Of a DNA stretch of 64,000 nt, positions 25,334 to 36,270 are shown piece by piece. Position 1 is the first letter of the stretch. Each line of letters opens with the position of its first letter. Both the position numbers and the translations under genes were made by a program. The stretch is from positions 39,897,378 through 39,961,377 of the forward strand of contig NC_063171.1 in NCBI RefSeq assembly GCF_023159225.1, in the 5' to 3' direction. The DNA comes from Perognathus longimembris pacificus (lineage: Eukaryota; Chordata; Mammalia; Rodentia; Heteromyidae). The notes under the pieces are model-generated. The model was not told the DNA's origin, did no database searches, and saw only the letters and a program-made list of their open reading frames with translations.

Positions 25334-28300
25334 GGTTCTGGGCTTGAACTCAGCATCTGGATGCTGCCCCTTAGCTTTTTCACTCAAGGCTGGTACTCTA
25401 CCACGGGAGTCACAGTACCATTTCCACCTTTTTTATTTGGTGGTGGTTGGAGAGAAAATCCTCATGGTCATTCCTTCCTGGCTTTGAACCTCAATCCTCA
25501 GATCTCAACCCCACTCCCCTGAGTAGCCAGGATTGCAGGTATGAACCACCAGCATCTGGCTGGAACTTTTTTTTTCTTTTTTGCCAGTTCTGGGGCTTGG
25601 ACTCAGGGCCTGAGCACTGTCCTTGGCTTCTTTTTGCTCAAGGCTAGCACTCTACCTCTTGAACCATGGCACCACTTCTGGCTTTTTCCGTCTATGTGGT
25701 GCTGAGGAATCGAACATGCAAGGCAAGCACTCTACCACTAAGCCACCTTCCAAGCACATTTTTAAAAGTTTTTTTTTTTTATAACATTTCTGAACAGATA
25801 AATTCACTTGCTGGAAGATCACCTATCATTTTGGAAAATAAATTAGCCCCCATAGCCCTGGTATGAGGGAGGCTACAGCACCGGTGGGCCAGCCTGTTCC
25901 AAACAACTGCGTACAGCATCAAGATGACAACCCGAAAGTGGAATTTTAGAAGCCACCTGCTGGTCTCTCCTCAGACAGCTACTTATTGGAGGAAGGAATC
26001 TGGGAGGCCCTCTCTTTTACTTTGACCACAGCTTGTCTTGTCTCTACTGCTTTTTTTTTTTTTTTGCCACCCATTCCTCTCTCCTTTCCATTTCCATTTC
26101 ATTTCTTCCCTGAGGTGTTTTATTTATTTATTTTGTAGGTTGTGGGGCTTGAACTTAGGGGCTGGGTGCTGTCCCTGAGCTCTTTTGCTCAAGGCTAGTG
26201 CTTTACTACCTTGAGCCATAGCCCTACTTCTGGTTTTCTGGTGGTTAACTAGAGGTAAGAGTCTCCTAGACTTTCCTTCCCAGGCTGGCTTTAAACTGTG
26301 ATCCTCTTAGCCTCCTGAGTAGCTAGGATTTATAGGTATGAGCCACCAGCACCCAGCTTCCTTTTCAATCTTACCATCCTTCCCCAACACTCTTCCTTCC
26401 TCACCTGGATGTTCCTCTTGATGATGTCCCTGGTGAGCTGTACTTTGCCTGTGCTGGGGTCCACTCCTGCCAATGGCACCATGACTTCCCCGATGACATC
26501 ATCCCTGGAGAAGCGATCAAAGCTGAGGACGAGGAAGTGTAGCACCAGGTCCTGCAGCTGGCTGTATGGGATGCCGTAGAAGGTGAAGGTCTCATCAAAC
26601 ACGGGGTCCAGGGTTTTCCGCAGCACTCTGGTCTTTACCCGATGCCGCTTGTCAGGAAGGATGGTCATTTTAATGTAGGGGTCAGAGCCCTGGGTCTGGT
26701 CATCCATCACGGGCAGTCCATGGGCTTCCTGGATTGTCACCACCAGAGCCTTTTTCGGAAAGTTATAGTCCACTGAGAAAGTGAGGGATCCTAGCATGAC
26801 GTCCTCTTCTGGAGATGAAGGGGAGGTGGTTTTGCTCTCTCCAGGGGTCAGGCTCGTAATGGGGCTTCTCAGTTCTTCCCCATAGTCCATTTTGATGGGT
26901 AATTGGTCTATACAAGATCTAGAGCTTGGCCCCCTGGGGCTCTTGTCTCGGCTCAGCAGACCAGCCTCTGCCGCATCCACCAACAGGTTCCCTCGTCCAC
27001 TCTCCCTTCCAGGGCCATCTTTGTCTCTCCTTACTTTGATGATTTTCTTCTTGTTGCTGAGGGTCTCGGGGTATATGCTGATGCCTTTGAGCATGTGAAT
27101 AAACTTGTACGGTGGGGTCTTGTGCTTTTTCTCTGACTGCTGGTGGCAGCACGTCCAGACAAAGACAGTCACCGAAACACACACCACCAGCACAGAGGCC
27201 CCGATGAGACCAGCTACCACGGGTGACACATCTGAAGGTAGAGAGCAGAGGTGTGTCAAGGCAGGTAGACTTAGACTTCAACTACTGTCCACAGCTCCTC
27301 TGCTCAGTGTCTCTGCAGGAGCTCAGCTAATCTGCAACTAGGCCTCCACAGGAGAAGCCACTCATCTTGGCTTTGGAGCTTCTCTCTCCTCTTAGAGATG
27401 CTTTAATTTCCCATCCCACCCAACCCTTGCCCATGCCCCCCCCCCCCACACCCCCGTTTTTGTGCTGGTCCCGGGGCTTGAATTCAGAGCCCGGGACTGT
27501 CTCTGATTTTTATGGCTGAAGTCTAGCACTCTACCACTTGAGTCACCGCTGTACTTCTGGCTTTTTATCTCTAATTATGAGATAAGAGCCTCGGAGACTT
27601 TCTTGTCTGGGCTGGCTTTGAACTGTGATCCTCAGATCTCAGCCTCCTAAGTAGTATCTAGGATTACAGGTATGAGCCACTGGTGCCCAGCTATCATGCC
27701 ATTTCCTTCCTGCCAAACCTGAGTGATAGGTTTAGTTTCTTCACAAAGCCTTGTTTTGTTGGTTTTTTCCTTATGCTGGTACTAGGACTTTAATTCAGGG
27801 CCTAAATACTGTCCTTTAGCTTTTTTGCTCAAGGCTAGGTACTCTGTCACTTGACTTCTCGCTTTGTGGTAGTTATTTGAAGATAGTCTCTTGGCCTTTT
27901 CTACCTGGGCTGACTCTGAATCTTGATCCTCACATCTTAGCCTCCTAAGTCGATAGCATTATAGGCATGAGACTATGTTATAATATTATAGGCTCCTGAC
28001 TGACAAAGCCTTCTTTCATGTACCTACCTGACCCTGTCCTGACCCTGTTTGTTTCTTGACCTTTTCCAAGCACTTACAGACTTTGTTTACTCATACTGAT
28101 TTTGTGATTCCTATAACGCTGCTCCATAAGTTTGCCAAAGGTCACCTTTTTTTTTTTTCCTAGTCCTGGGGCTTGAACTCAAAGCTTGAGCACTGTCCCT
28201 GGTTTCCTTTTGCTCAAGACTAGCACTCTACCACTTGAGCCACAGTGCTACTTCCAGCTTTTTCTGTTTATGTGGTGCTGAGGAATCGAACCTAGAGCTT

Positions 28301-31300
28301 CATGCATGCTGGAAAAGCACTCTACCGCTAAGCCACATTCCAAGCCCTAAAGGTCTCCTTTCTGAGTTCACTTGAACTGTTAAACAGGAAATTTGCTGCA
28401 TCTTTGGTTTCCAAAGGACATTACATAGCATCCAGCACCGAGTTTACACACTGCCCTGGATTGTGCTGACTGAATGACTGAGTGGGAGAAGGATGAAGAG
28501 TTGAGTTTAATGGTCTCTGTTGGGTGACCGTGGGTTAAAAAAAAAAAAAAAAGTGGATGGGGGGAGGGGGCTGGGAATGTGGTTTAGCGGTAAACTGTTT
28601 GCCTAGAATGCACAAAGCCCTGGGTTTGATTCCTCAGCACCACATAAACAGAAAAAGCCGGAAGTGGCGCTGTGGCTCAAGAGGTGGAGTGCTAGCCTTG
28701 AGCAAAAAGAAGCCAGGGACAGTTCTCTGGTTAAAAGAGCTCTGGGTTTGCGTAGTTTTAAAATATGTTAAAAATTGCAGTTCCTTATATAACTATAACC
28801 CCTCTATCACCTTTACAATAAAAATCTAAAAAAAAGAAAATATTTGTTTTCAATAAAAAATTCAGTTCCTAGGTATTTCAAATACCAACATTTTAAGGAG
28901 GAAGAAATAGGGACTTTGGAAAGTATCACGTTTTTGTTCAAATGTCCTTATTAAGACCTTCTTTGACAACAGTATGTATGTATGTATGTATGTAACCTTG
29001 TGAAAAGTCCAACTCAGGGCTTCAAGCACTCTACCACTGAGCAAATTGCCCTTTTTAAGACTGTAATCAACCTTCTGCACCTTCAACACTCTATTTCTAG
29101 CCCTAATTAATTTTTCTTCATATGCCTTATCTTTCTCACACATTTATATGCATGCATATAAGAAAAATTAACACACATATTAGAATACATAAATACTACC
29201 TACAATTTTGATTATATTTATTTACCTATTATCTAATAGCAACATAGGGGCTCACTATTTGGCAAAGGCTAGTCTCAAATTTTCCATCCTCCTGTCTTAG
29301 TCTCTGTTGGGCTGGTATTACAGCCATGGACCACCAGCATCATAATTTTACTATTTATTGTTTAACTTTCCTAGAATCTAAATTTCATGTGGACAGAACT
29401 TTTTTTTTGCCAGTCCTGGGGCTTGAACTCAGGGGCTGGGCCCTGTCCCTGGCTTCTTTGTGCTCAAGGCTAGCACTCTACCTCTTGAGCCACAGATCCA
29501 CTTCCGGCTTTTTCTGTGTATGTAGTGCTGAAGAATCGAACCCAGGGCTTCATGAATGCTAGGCAAGCACTCTACCACTAAGCCACATTCCCAGCCCTGG
29601 ACAGAACTTTTTAGAAGTCTAGAAAAGGCTTATCATTTTCATCTTATTTTTTATAGGGAAGTATTGGAAGTCAGGAAAACTAAGAAAATAAATGTGACTC
29701 CAACATATTCCAGAACACTCTTCATTTTGGAACACCCTTCGAATAGGCACCTGCACGGCATACTGGCTCACTTATGGTAGGCTTCTGATCAAACCACACC
29801 TTATCAGAGAAGAATTTCCTGTCTACCTCAAGTGAAATAATAACCCCATCATCCTTCTCCACTTTTCTTCATAGAGCTTATTATCCTAACCTATATTTGT
29901 TTCTCTTTCCTTAATAAGATGAGTTTAATCAGAATGGTGATAATTGTCTGATTTGTTCAATGCTATATTTCCAGACCTTAGAACTATGTGGCTAATAATG
30001 TGTTCGGTTAATAATTGAGTTAGTTGGGGCTGGGGATATAGCCTAGTGGCAAGAGTGCCTGCCTCGGATACACGAGGCCCTAGGTTCGATTCCCCAGCAC
30101 CACATATGCAGAAAAAGGCCAGAAGCGGCGCTGTGGCTCAAGTGGCAGAGTGCTAGCCTTGAGCCGGGAAGAAGCCAGGGACAGTGCTCAGGCCCTGAGT
30201 CCAAGGCCCAGGACTGGCCAAAAAAAAAAAATAAATAAAAAAAATAATTGAGTTAGTTAACTCAAAACAGTCTTTTTTTTTTTTTTTTTGGCCAGTCCTG
30301 GGCCTTGGACTCAGGGCCTGAGCACTGTCCCTGGCTTCTTCCCGGCTCAAGGCTAGCACTCTGCCACTTGAGCCACAGCGCCGCTTCTGGCCGTTTTCTG
30401 CATATGTGGTGCTGGGGAATCGAACCTAGGGCCTCGTGTATCCGAGGCAGGCACTCTTGCCACTAGGCTATATCCCCAGCCCTCAAAACAGTCTTGACTG
30501 ATTAGAAACCCAGAATGGGGACAATATAATCATGACTATCAGAGATAGCTGAGTGCAAGTGGCTCATGCCTGTAGTCCTGGCTACTTAGCCTTTTGGCTG
30601 AGATGTGAGGATCAAGGTTCAAAAATTCCACGCAAACAAAACTGTTAGACTTTTACTTCCAACAAAAAGCCAGAAGTGGGGGTATAGCTCAAGTAGTAAA
30701 GACTTGAGTAAAAATGCCAGGCAGGAAGCTAGGCACTGGCGGCTCATGCCTGTTATCCTAACTACTCAGGAGGCTAGGATCTCAGTTCAAAGCCAGCACA
30801 GGCAGAAAAGTTTGTGAGAAACTTATCTCCTAATCATAGAAAGCACCAGAAATGGTGCTGTAGCTCAAGTGGTAGAGTGTTGTCCTTGAGCATAAATAAA
30901 TAAATAAATAAATAAAATAAAATAAAATAAAAAAGCCCAGATCCAGAGTTCAAGGCTCAGGAATGGGAAACAAACAAACAAAAAAAGCCTGGCAGGAGGA
31001 CAAAGCCCTGAATTCAAGCTCCAGCGCAAAAATAAAACACACACACACACAGACACACACACACACACCTATCAGGGGTAAATGTAAACTTACCTTTACA
31101 CCTAAAAGTCTACCTATAGGCAATCTCATTTGATACATTTTGGGGAAAATGATTTAGTAATTTAGACTAAAACCAGGTTACTACCAGCTTCTACCAGAAA
31201 CATGATGACCTGATCTGCAATAGTCATCTGCAATACTCATCATACATATAGAACGTTCTGTATAGGACTGACAATAAAATAGCCAGTTTTTACGTTTATT

Positions 31301-34300
31301 GTCTCTGTGAGGCACCATGATAAAGCTTTTTTGGTCTGAATCAAATAATTCAGTGAATAGAATGATTAGTATCCTTCCTTTAGTAATTGGGGACCCTGAG
31401 AACAAAGAAGTCTACTTAAGGCTATATAGTAGTAGTTGACACTAGAGTCACTAGAGTCCATACTCTGCATCATGGATAACCAAGTTAGTTAAAAACAAAC
31501 AAAGCTTGGCACCAGTAGTTCATGCCTATAATCCTTGCTATTCAGGAGGTTGAGATCTGAGGATCATGGTTCAAAGCCAGTCAGGGCAGAAGAGTCTATG
31601 AATGAGCCTTTTTTTTTTTTTTTTTTTTTTTTGCCAGTCCTGGGGCTTGAACACAGGGCCTGGGTACTGTTCCTAAGCTTCTTTTGCTCAAGGCTAGCAG
31701 TCTACCACTTGAGCCACAGTGCCACTTTCAGCTTTTTCTGTTTATGTGGTACTGGGGAATTGAACACAGGGCTTCATGCATGCTAAGCAGGCACTCTGCC
31801 ATTAAGCCACATTCCCAGCCCCTGTGAGACTCTTATCTCCAATAAAATACTCAGAAAAAGCCAGAAGTGGCACTGTGGCTCAAGTGGTAGACTGCTAGCC
31901 TTGAGCAAAAAAAGAAGCTAAGGGACAGTGTTTAAACTACGGGACCAGAAAAAAAATCTGGAAACCATATCAAGTAAAAAATGGAAGAAACTAGAGCTGG
32001 GAGGTATCTAGGAATAAGAATCATCTTCAGTTACAATTATTTTACACATTTAGATGGAAGAGGTTTTGAAACATAGGACCAACACCAATGTATATGACCT
32101 ATAGGAAGATAGAAATTTTGACTCAAGAAAGAGTCAAATTATTAGAACTGAATCACAATGGCCCAGATTGTTTCATGAGGCAGTAATTCTCCATCAGAAA
32201 AATTTTCAACAGCTAGGACAGTAGCAATGCTTGTAATCCTGGCACTTAGGTGACTCAAGCAGAATGCCTATGAGTTTGAGGCCAGGTTAAGCTACATAGC
32301 AAGCATGGGGCCCCCAGTACTGAAAAAAAATTAAATTAAGAAGTTGAGTCACGATTAGTCAGGCATATTCTTTTATTTATTTATCTATTTATTTATTTTG
32401 TGGTGCTGGTCCTGGGGGTTAGACTCAGGGGCTAGGTGCTATCCCTGAGCTTTTGTGCTTATAAAGCTGGTGCTCTATCACTTGAGCCATAGCTCCTCTT
32501 CTGGCTTTTTGGTGGTTAGTTGGAGATAAGAGTCTCAGGAACTTTCCTGCCTGGGTTAGCTTCTAACTGTGATCCTTAGATCTCAGCTTCCTAAGTAGGT
32601 AGGATTACAGAGCCACCAATAACCCCAAAACAAGCATATTCTAAAAGGGAATCATTCAGTAAGAGTTGACTATACAGTTCTAAAATTCTTTCTACCCCAG
32701 CATTCCATGGCTTTATGAAAGTTGAAAACTGATCAGAAAAGATATTTTATTTTAAAATAATGTAGGTAGCAATAAAACCATTATTAATAAAAGAAATCAG
32801 GTGATCCTTTTCATGACCATATTGAATAATAATCTTGTTCAGTTTCAAAGCGTGGGCTCAAAAGAAAAGTGTTTTTAGAGAGAGGTTTGAAAAATGGTGG
32901 CAGCTTTGATGGTAAGCCCCTTGAAGTCAGGGAAGAAATCTCATCCTGTTCATGTCTGAATCCTTCCAACTGTCTGACATTGAATAGGAGCTCAGTAAAA
33001 ACTTGTTTGAACAACTGATTAGATTTGGTTATAAATCAGAATGGCTACAATCTGAATAAATGGCTGTTGATACCCAATCAGAGATGATTCTGTAGACTAC
33101 TTGCTAATTCTTAGTGAAATGAACATTGATTGTCTCTATGAGAAAAGTGGGGTAGTACTAAGACAGGTAAGTATGTTGGGGATGAGGTTGAAAGGCTAAG
33201 ATTGAGAGATAGGTGTGGAATTCTTTGGCTCTACGCTGCTTACAATGCAACAACTATTATTCTGAGAAAATGGAGGTAGGGTAGAAAAGAGGGAAGATGA
33301 AGGATTCTCATCATTCAGAATGATAGGGAAGGAAAAGAAGAAACACAAATAAATCCATTTGCAGATTATTTAGATGTTCTACTCCACTTGTTTCCTACTT
33401 TTCCTTATTCAATACCCAAGGTAATAAACTACAAAATCAGAGATGTTAACATTCAGAAGCCCCTCTGTCTTGCTTTAAGCAAAAAGTTGTCAGGGAAAGG
33501 AATTTGGATTAAAGGGTTGAAGTATTTTAAAGTAGCCGTAAATTGTGTGACCTGTACTGCTTGTTTGTCCTTCAAGGTCATGGATAATGGAGTGTTACCT
33601 TGGTGTACCAACCAAGTCTTTAAAAAGAACTATTCTATGAGAAGTGAAAAACCTAGGCATGGCAGTTCTCTATGGAGAAGGGTCTGGAGAGCTTCAAGAT
33701 ACACCTGTGCCTTTAACCTTTGCTCAGATGAGGCTATTTGTGGTGTTTCTGTTTCATGGTGCTGGGGATTGAAGCCAGGGCCTTCTCTATACAATGCCAA
33801 CACCATGTCACTGAGCCACCTAACCCACCTCCAATTCACCTAGCTCAGATTTGACCTAGCCCAGACTTGATTGTTAATACTTTCTTTCCTAAACATAGCC
33901 TTTCACTGTCAAGTTAGTCAGTAATACACTGGGATGAAAACAAGCTTTGGCACCAGCTAAACCGAACTTTGGTTTAAATCCTAGCTGTCATTACTACTTC
34001 ATCTGACTTCATCCAAATTATTTTATCTCCATGAGCTTTGGTTTCCTCATGTTGTGACTATATTTTTGTTAGGATTAAACAAAATACAGTACATAGAAGG
34101 GATAATATATTTTTTCCTTTCTACTAGTATCTTCTCTAAAGGAAACCATTATATTATGTTCTATATCATTGATTTTTCGAAGAACCCTGGAATTGTAATT
34201 AGGAAAAACGTATCTGTGGAGAAGAGGATATAAGAAGAAAAAAGAAAGAGCAGGACAAAAAAATGGGTTGCATGTATGATTATGAAAGGGACTTAAATAT

Positions 34301-35817
34301 GGACAACTTAGGACTCAAAAGAAGAAGATGCAGAAAGTGAAGTAGAAGAAAGAAATATAATCATGTTTTACCCTTGGGGAATAAATGGGAGCAAGTATTT
34401 AGTGGGTGTGAAGACTCATTGTCTGAATACTTTCCCTAGTGTGAGTGAGGTCTTCTTCCTTATATTGAGAGAATAGAGCTTACTGGGTTGTGTGGATTTC
34501 CATATATGCTTTACTAGCCAGTGGGGAAAGCCATTTTCTAGCTAGCTTGTGTTCCCAGTCTATGGAAACTGAGGCACAAACCTTTGGGATTGTCTAAAGG
34601 ACAGAATTTCTTAAGGCACATGAAGGTTTTAGGCTGGCAGCAACTCTCACTGTAGTATAGTAGAGGAAGATGGAGGGTAGTTTTATTTTATTTATTTATG
34701 TAACTAGTGAACAGACAGAAGAAGTTTTCCTTTCCAGGACATGTTGGAAGAATTCCTAAGACAGAGAGGGGGGAAAAAAAAGCTTTGCTTCTCAAGCCTG
34801 TTCTTCCCACTTTCCCAGCTATTTCTCACTCCACTTTCTGCACCAAGGGAGTGTTAAACTGATCTTGGAGCCCACAGGGCTGGGTCGGGGACGAGCGGCT
34901 CTGAGATGACGTAATGCTTTCTTTGGTACACAAAGCGGCCTCCCCTGGGCTGGGCCTCTCTCGCCCCTCCCCCTCAGGCCTGGATCAAGCCCCCCGCTAG
35001 CCCCAGCGCGGGTGAGTCCCCTTTTTTGAAAAGCCAGTCCAGGCAAACAGGGAACAAAGGCCCCGGAAGGAGAGCCTAGGCGCTGCCAGGAGGCCCAGAA
35101 ATAGACATCACGTCATCCCCTAGCCTAGCAGCGGCAAGCGCCATTTGGTAGCATCCGGAGGACCCCACCATTACGATGCAGAATGGAGCTTGCTGGGCTT
35201 CCTCGCAGCTCCAGGATCCAGCTGACCGGCTTAAGGAGTGGCTTCCTTTTGGCTCCCCACCCCCGCACCCCTCTCTCCCCAGAGGCCACCGCCTCCCCTG
35301 GCTGCCAGCCACACAGCCCAGTCTCCAAGCTGCCATCTTGATGCCCCATCCCACTTGCCACCTCCCTCCCCCGCAGCCCTTAGAAGTGGGAGGGGGAGGA
35401 AGGGGCACCGCCCTGCGTGCCCCAAGGGGAGGGCTCGGCCTACCCCACCTCTCCTCTCCACAGAAGGAGGGGTTCCCGTCCTCCGCACGCTGGCTGTTTT
35501 CACCTCCAGCAGTGCTGACAGCGCACCCTACAAGGTTTTAGCATCCTGGACATTCCCACACCCTCGGTGGCCCTCTGGCCTGGCCACCCAGCCCTGCCTC
35601 CCCCACAGCTCAAGTTCAGGGGGCTGTTCACTGCCCACTTGGCTCACTAGGTCAGGCCCGATTCCATCAGGACTGGCACTTTGAAGGATCCTCTCTGGGA
35701 TCCACTCCCTGCCCACTGCTTGGGCCTTTTGGCTTTGCAGCAGTTCTGACCGCCTCAAGCTTAGTTGGCCCGACTCTACTCACCAAAGCTAGGTCGGATG
35801 TTGGTGATCTCAGCCAT
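10666..35817 (-). CDS. SYT11: Synaptotagmin-11, complete gene (4 coding exons)
   Basis: Joining 35817-35784, 27231-26405, 12238-12118 and 10976-10666 gives 1293 bases, 430 codons plus stop, the size expected for rodent Syt11. The protein begins [11 protein letters not shown] and has a membrane segment at about residues 16-37 followed by two cysteines (39-40, likely palmitoylation sites). A basic linker comes next, then a C2A domain at about 158-280 and a C2B domain at about 290-418, ending HSLSEY. In C2A the usual calcium-binding aspartate is serine (S248 in LVLSFDR), the hallmark of the SYT4/SYT11 pair, so C2A is expected not to bind calcium. The family works in vesicle and membrane trafficking; SYT11 is reported to restrain endocytosis in neurons and to be a parkin substrate. 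All four splice junctions use GT-AG and keep frame. It is divergent from GON4L and separated from it by a GC-rich start region. Identity over SYT4 rests on residue-level recognition and on the neighbour. Confidence 0.97.
10977..12117 (-). other. SYT11: SYT11 intron 3
   Basis: Contains a forward B1-ID SINE at about 11220-11570 with an internal (CAC)n run (11337-11380), and a forward ID-ID SINE at about 11876-12090. The latter is flanked by AAGAATAGGTTGAAG duplications, the second copy ending only about 15 bases before the exon 3 donor. The rest is unique sequence with no recognised element. Confidence 0.8.
12118..12238 (-). CDS. SYT11: SYT11 coding exon 3 (start of C2B)
   Basis: 121 bases between acceptor CTTACAG and donor GTAGCA. 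Encodes [20 protein letters not shown]... to ITGLS (residues 288-327) plus one base of D328, the first part of C2B. Confidence 0.95.
12350..12380. promoter_or_regulatory. Paired CArG boxes, helically phased
   Basis: Two perfect CC(A/T)6GG boxes, both CCTATATAGG, lie at 12350-12359 and 12371-12380, with a third CCTATAT start at 12360. Starts are spaced 10 and 11 bases, one DNA turn each. CArG boxes bind SRF or MEF2-type MADS proteins. The site is in SYT11 intron 2, about 110 bases upstream of exon 3. Binding is inferred. Confidence 0.5.
13959..14012. repeat. (GT)n microsatellite at a SINE tail
   Basis: About 27 GT units followed directly by the 3' end of a reverse B1-ID SINE ('ttggtactggggcttgaact'). 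Confidence 0.9.
17714..17973. repeat. Two (GT)n microsatellites at SINE tails
   Basis: Runs at about 17714-17763 and 17922-17973, each joined to the tail end of a reverse B1-ID SINE. Confidence 0.88.
20260..20583 (+). mobile_element. Solo LTR inserted into a SINE
   Basis: A 324-base block starts TGAAGAATT and ends CCAACA. It interrupts a reverse ID-ID SINE between 'gtggtgctgag' and 'gagtggaacccagggc'. The SINE base string CTGAG is duplicated on both sides (20255-20259 and 20584-20588). In plus orientation it has a TTATAA box near 20453 and AATAAA at 20531-20536, about the spacing of an LTR U3/R. No internal retroviral sequence is present, so it is a solo LTR left by LTR-LTR recombination. 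It differs in sequence from the LTRs at 3391-6199. Confidence 0.85.
24563..24614. repeat. (GT)n microsatellite not next to a SINE
   Basis: About 26 GT units in unique sequence; no SINE end is evident on either side. Confidence 0.85.
25280..25332. repeat. (GT)n microsatellite at a SINE tail
   Basis: About 26 GT units joined to a reverse B1-ID SINE ('ttggttctgggcttgaactcag'). Confidence 0.88.
26405..27231 (-). CDS. SYT11: SYT11 coding exon 2 (membrane segment, linker, C2A)
   Basis: 827 bases between acceptor TTCAG (ending 27232) and donor GTGAGG (26404-26399). Encodes residues 12-287: membrane anchor, basic and Ser/Pro-rich linker and the whole C2A domain with D188, D195 and S248. Confidence 0.96.
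30025..30482. repeat. Two young ID-ID SINEs in opposite orientation
   Basis: A forward copy (about 30025-30235) is flanked by TAATTGAGTTAGTT duplications and a reverse copy (about 30270-30482) by CTCAAAACAGTC duplications. They are near mirror images (head variants gcctcgga..cgaggcc, gccgcttctggccg), separated by about 40 bases, so a transcript could fold into a long hairpin. Confidence 0.8.
33925..34105 (+). repeat. MIR-type ancient SINE
   Basis: Shows the mammalian-wide MIR pattern: 'tttaaatcctagctgtcattactac', then 'catgagctttggtttcctcat', then 'gttaggattaaacaaaatacagtacatag'. Diverged, as expected for this old family. Confidence 0.65.
34907..35115. promoter_or_regulatory. Two CRE-like sites in the first SYT11 intron
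   Basis: TGACGTAA at 34907-34914 and TGACGTGA on the minus strand at 35115-35108. Both are one-base variants of the CREB/ATF palindrome in GC-rich, repeat-free sequence 0.7-0.9 kb downstream of the SYT11 start codon. Function is inferred. Confidence 0.4.
35784..35817 (-). CDS. SYT11: SYT11 coding exon 1
   Basis: ATG at 35817-35815 starts [11 protein letters not shown]. The exon ends TTTG before the donor GTGAGT, leaving one base that completes an Asp codon with exon 2. Confidence 0.95.
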
Positions 35818-36270
35818 GTCGTAATCAGAGAGGCTGTTGCTATAAATGCTTTTGCAATGGTCAGCTAACTCTGGGTCTCCTCGGTCAGGACCGAGGCTGC
35901 TGCTGTAGAGCTCTAGGTCAGGGGAGGGGGTAGGTATCGATGGACGTCTCCTGCCCGCCGGTCGGGTCCCCGGCTGCCAGCTGCGTTCTCCTCTCAAGAT
36001 GCTCCAGGGATGCTCTGAGCTAAGGATGCAGGTGCAGTGAGACTGGTCCTGATGCGAGGTAGGCTCCGCCTTTTTCCGAAGGGTCCTCGGGCAGGAAGAC
36101 TCCGCCTCCGTCCGAACGGTTCCGAAAGGCAGACCTTTCCCAGAGGCCTTCGGGAAGCAAGCCCCGCCCGCTGCCGAGTCTCTCCACCCTCCCCCGTGGG
36201 GCCCCGCCCACCCGCGCGCTGAGAGTCATGGGTAAAAATTCCGAAGGGGGAGGCGGGGGGGGGGGGGGAA
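35818..36270 (-). promoter_or_regulatory. SYT11: SYT11 5' UTR and promoter region (CpG-rich)
   Basis: GC- and CpG-rich sequence directly upstream of the SYT11 ATG. It contains GC boxes (CCCCGCCC near 36161-36170 and 36202-36210), three TTCCGAA palindromes (36074-36080, 36120-36126, 36239-36245) and a poly-G run at about 36256-36268. No TATA box is evident. The transcription start cannot be fixed from sequence. The SYT11 frame stays open upstream of the ATG as far as a TGA at 36228-36226, with no in-frame ATG. Confidence 0.6.

Larger units (their letters stand above)
20589..26404 (-). other. SYT11: SYT11 intron 2, exon 2-proximal part
   Basis: After the split SINE ends (about 20650), reverse B1-ID copies are at about 20790-21035, 25333-25560 and 26125-26357. 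Reverse ID-ID copies are at about 21445-21655, 21850-22100 (one copy inserted in another), 22100-22255 and 25575-25755. A B1-like monomer at about 23955-24080 runs into a purine-only tract (24078-24160). (GT)n runs lie at 24563-24614 and 25280-25332. A MIR-like element in reverse lies at about 24780-24965. 22380-23640 is free of recognised repeats except (CCCT)n at 22866-22897. Confidence 0.7.
27232..35783 (-). other. SYT11: SYT11 intron 1
   Basis: Reverse B1-ID SINEs: about 27460-27695, 27760-27970 and 32385-32630. Forward B1-ID: about 30725-30985 and 31505-31950 (split by a reverse ID-ID copy at about 31605-31818). ID-ID copies: about 28150-28345, 28568-28735, 29405-29600, 30025-30235 and 30270-30482. 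Ancient repeats: an L2-like 3' end at about 32890-33010 and a MIR at about 33925-34105. A (TATG)n run is at 28972-28993 and (CA)n at 31037-31068. Stretches 28740-29300, 29780-30000, 31090-31440, 33020-33920 and 34110-34800 hold nothing further that I recognise. 34800-35783 is GC-rich and repeat-free, probably promoter-proximal. Confidence 0.7.

Noticed and set aside
33388..33843. A 151-codon open frame in SYT11 intron 1
   Set aside because: Its end is translation of an ID-like SINE and the start has no recognisable protein features.
35176..35684. Long overlapping open frames on both strands near the SYT11 start
   Set aside because: High GC content removes stop codons in all frames. The frames are proline/serine/glycine-rich with no domain, and the region is better explained as promoter-proximal intron.
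35776..35997. An upstream methionine start giving a longer SYT11
   Set aside because: The codon at 35997-35995 is TTG, not ATG. The frame is open, but no upstream ATG exists; kept only as a low-weight finding about near-cognate initiation.
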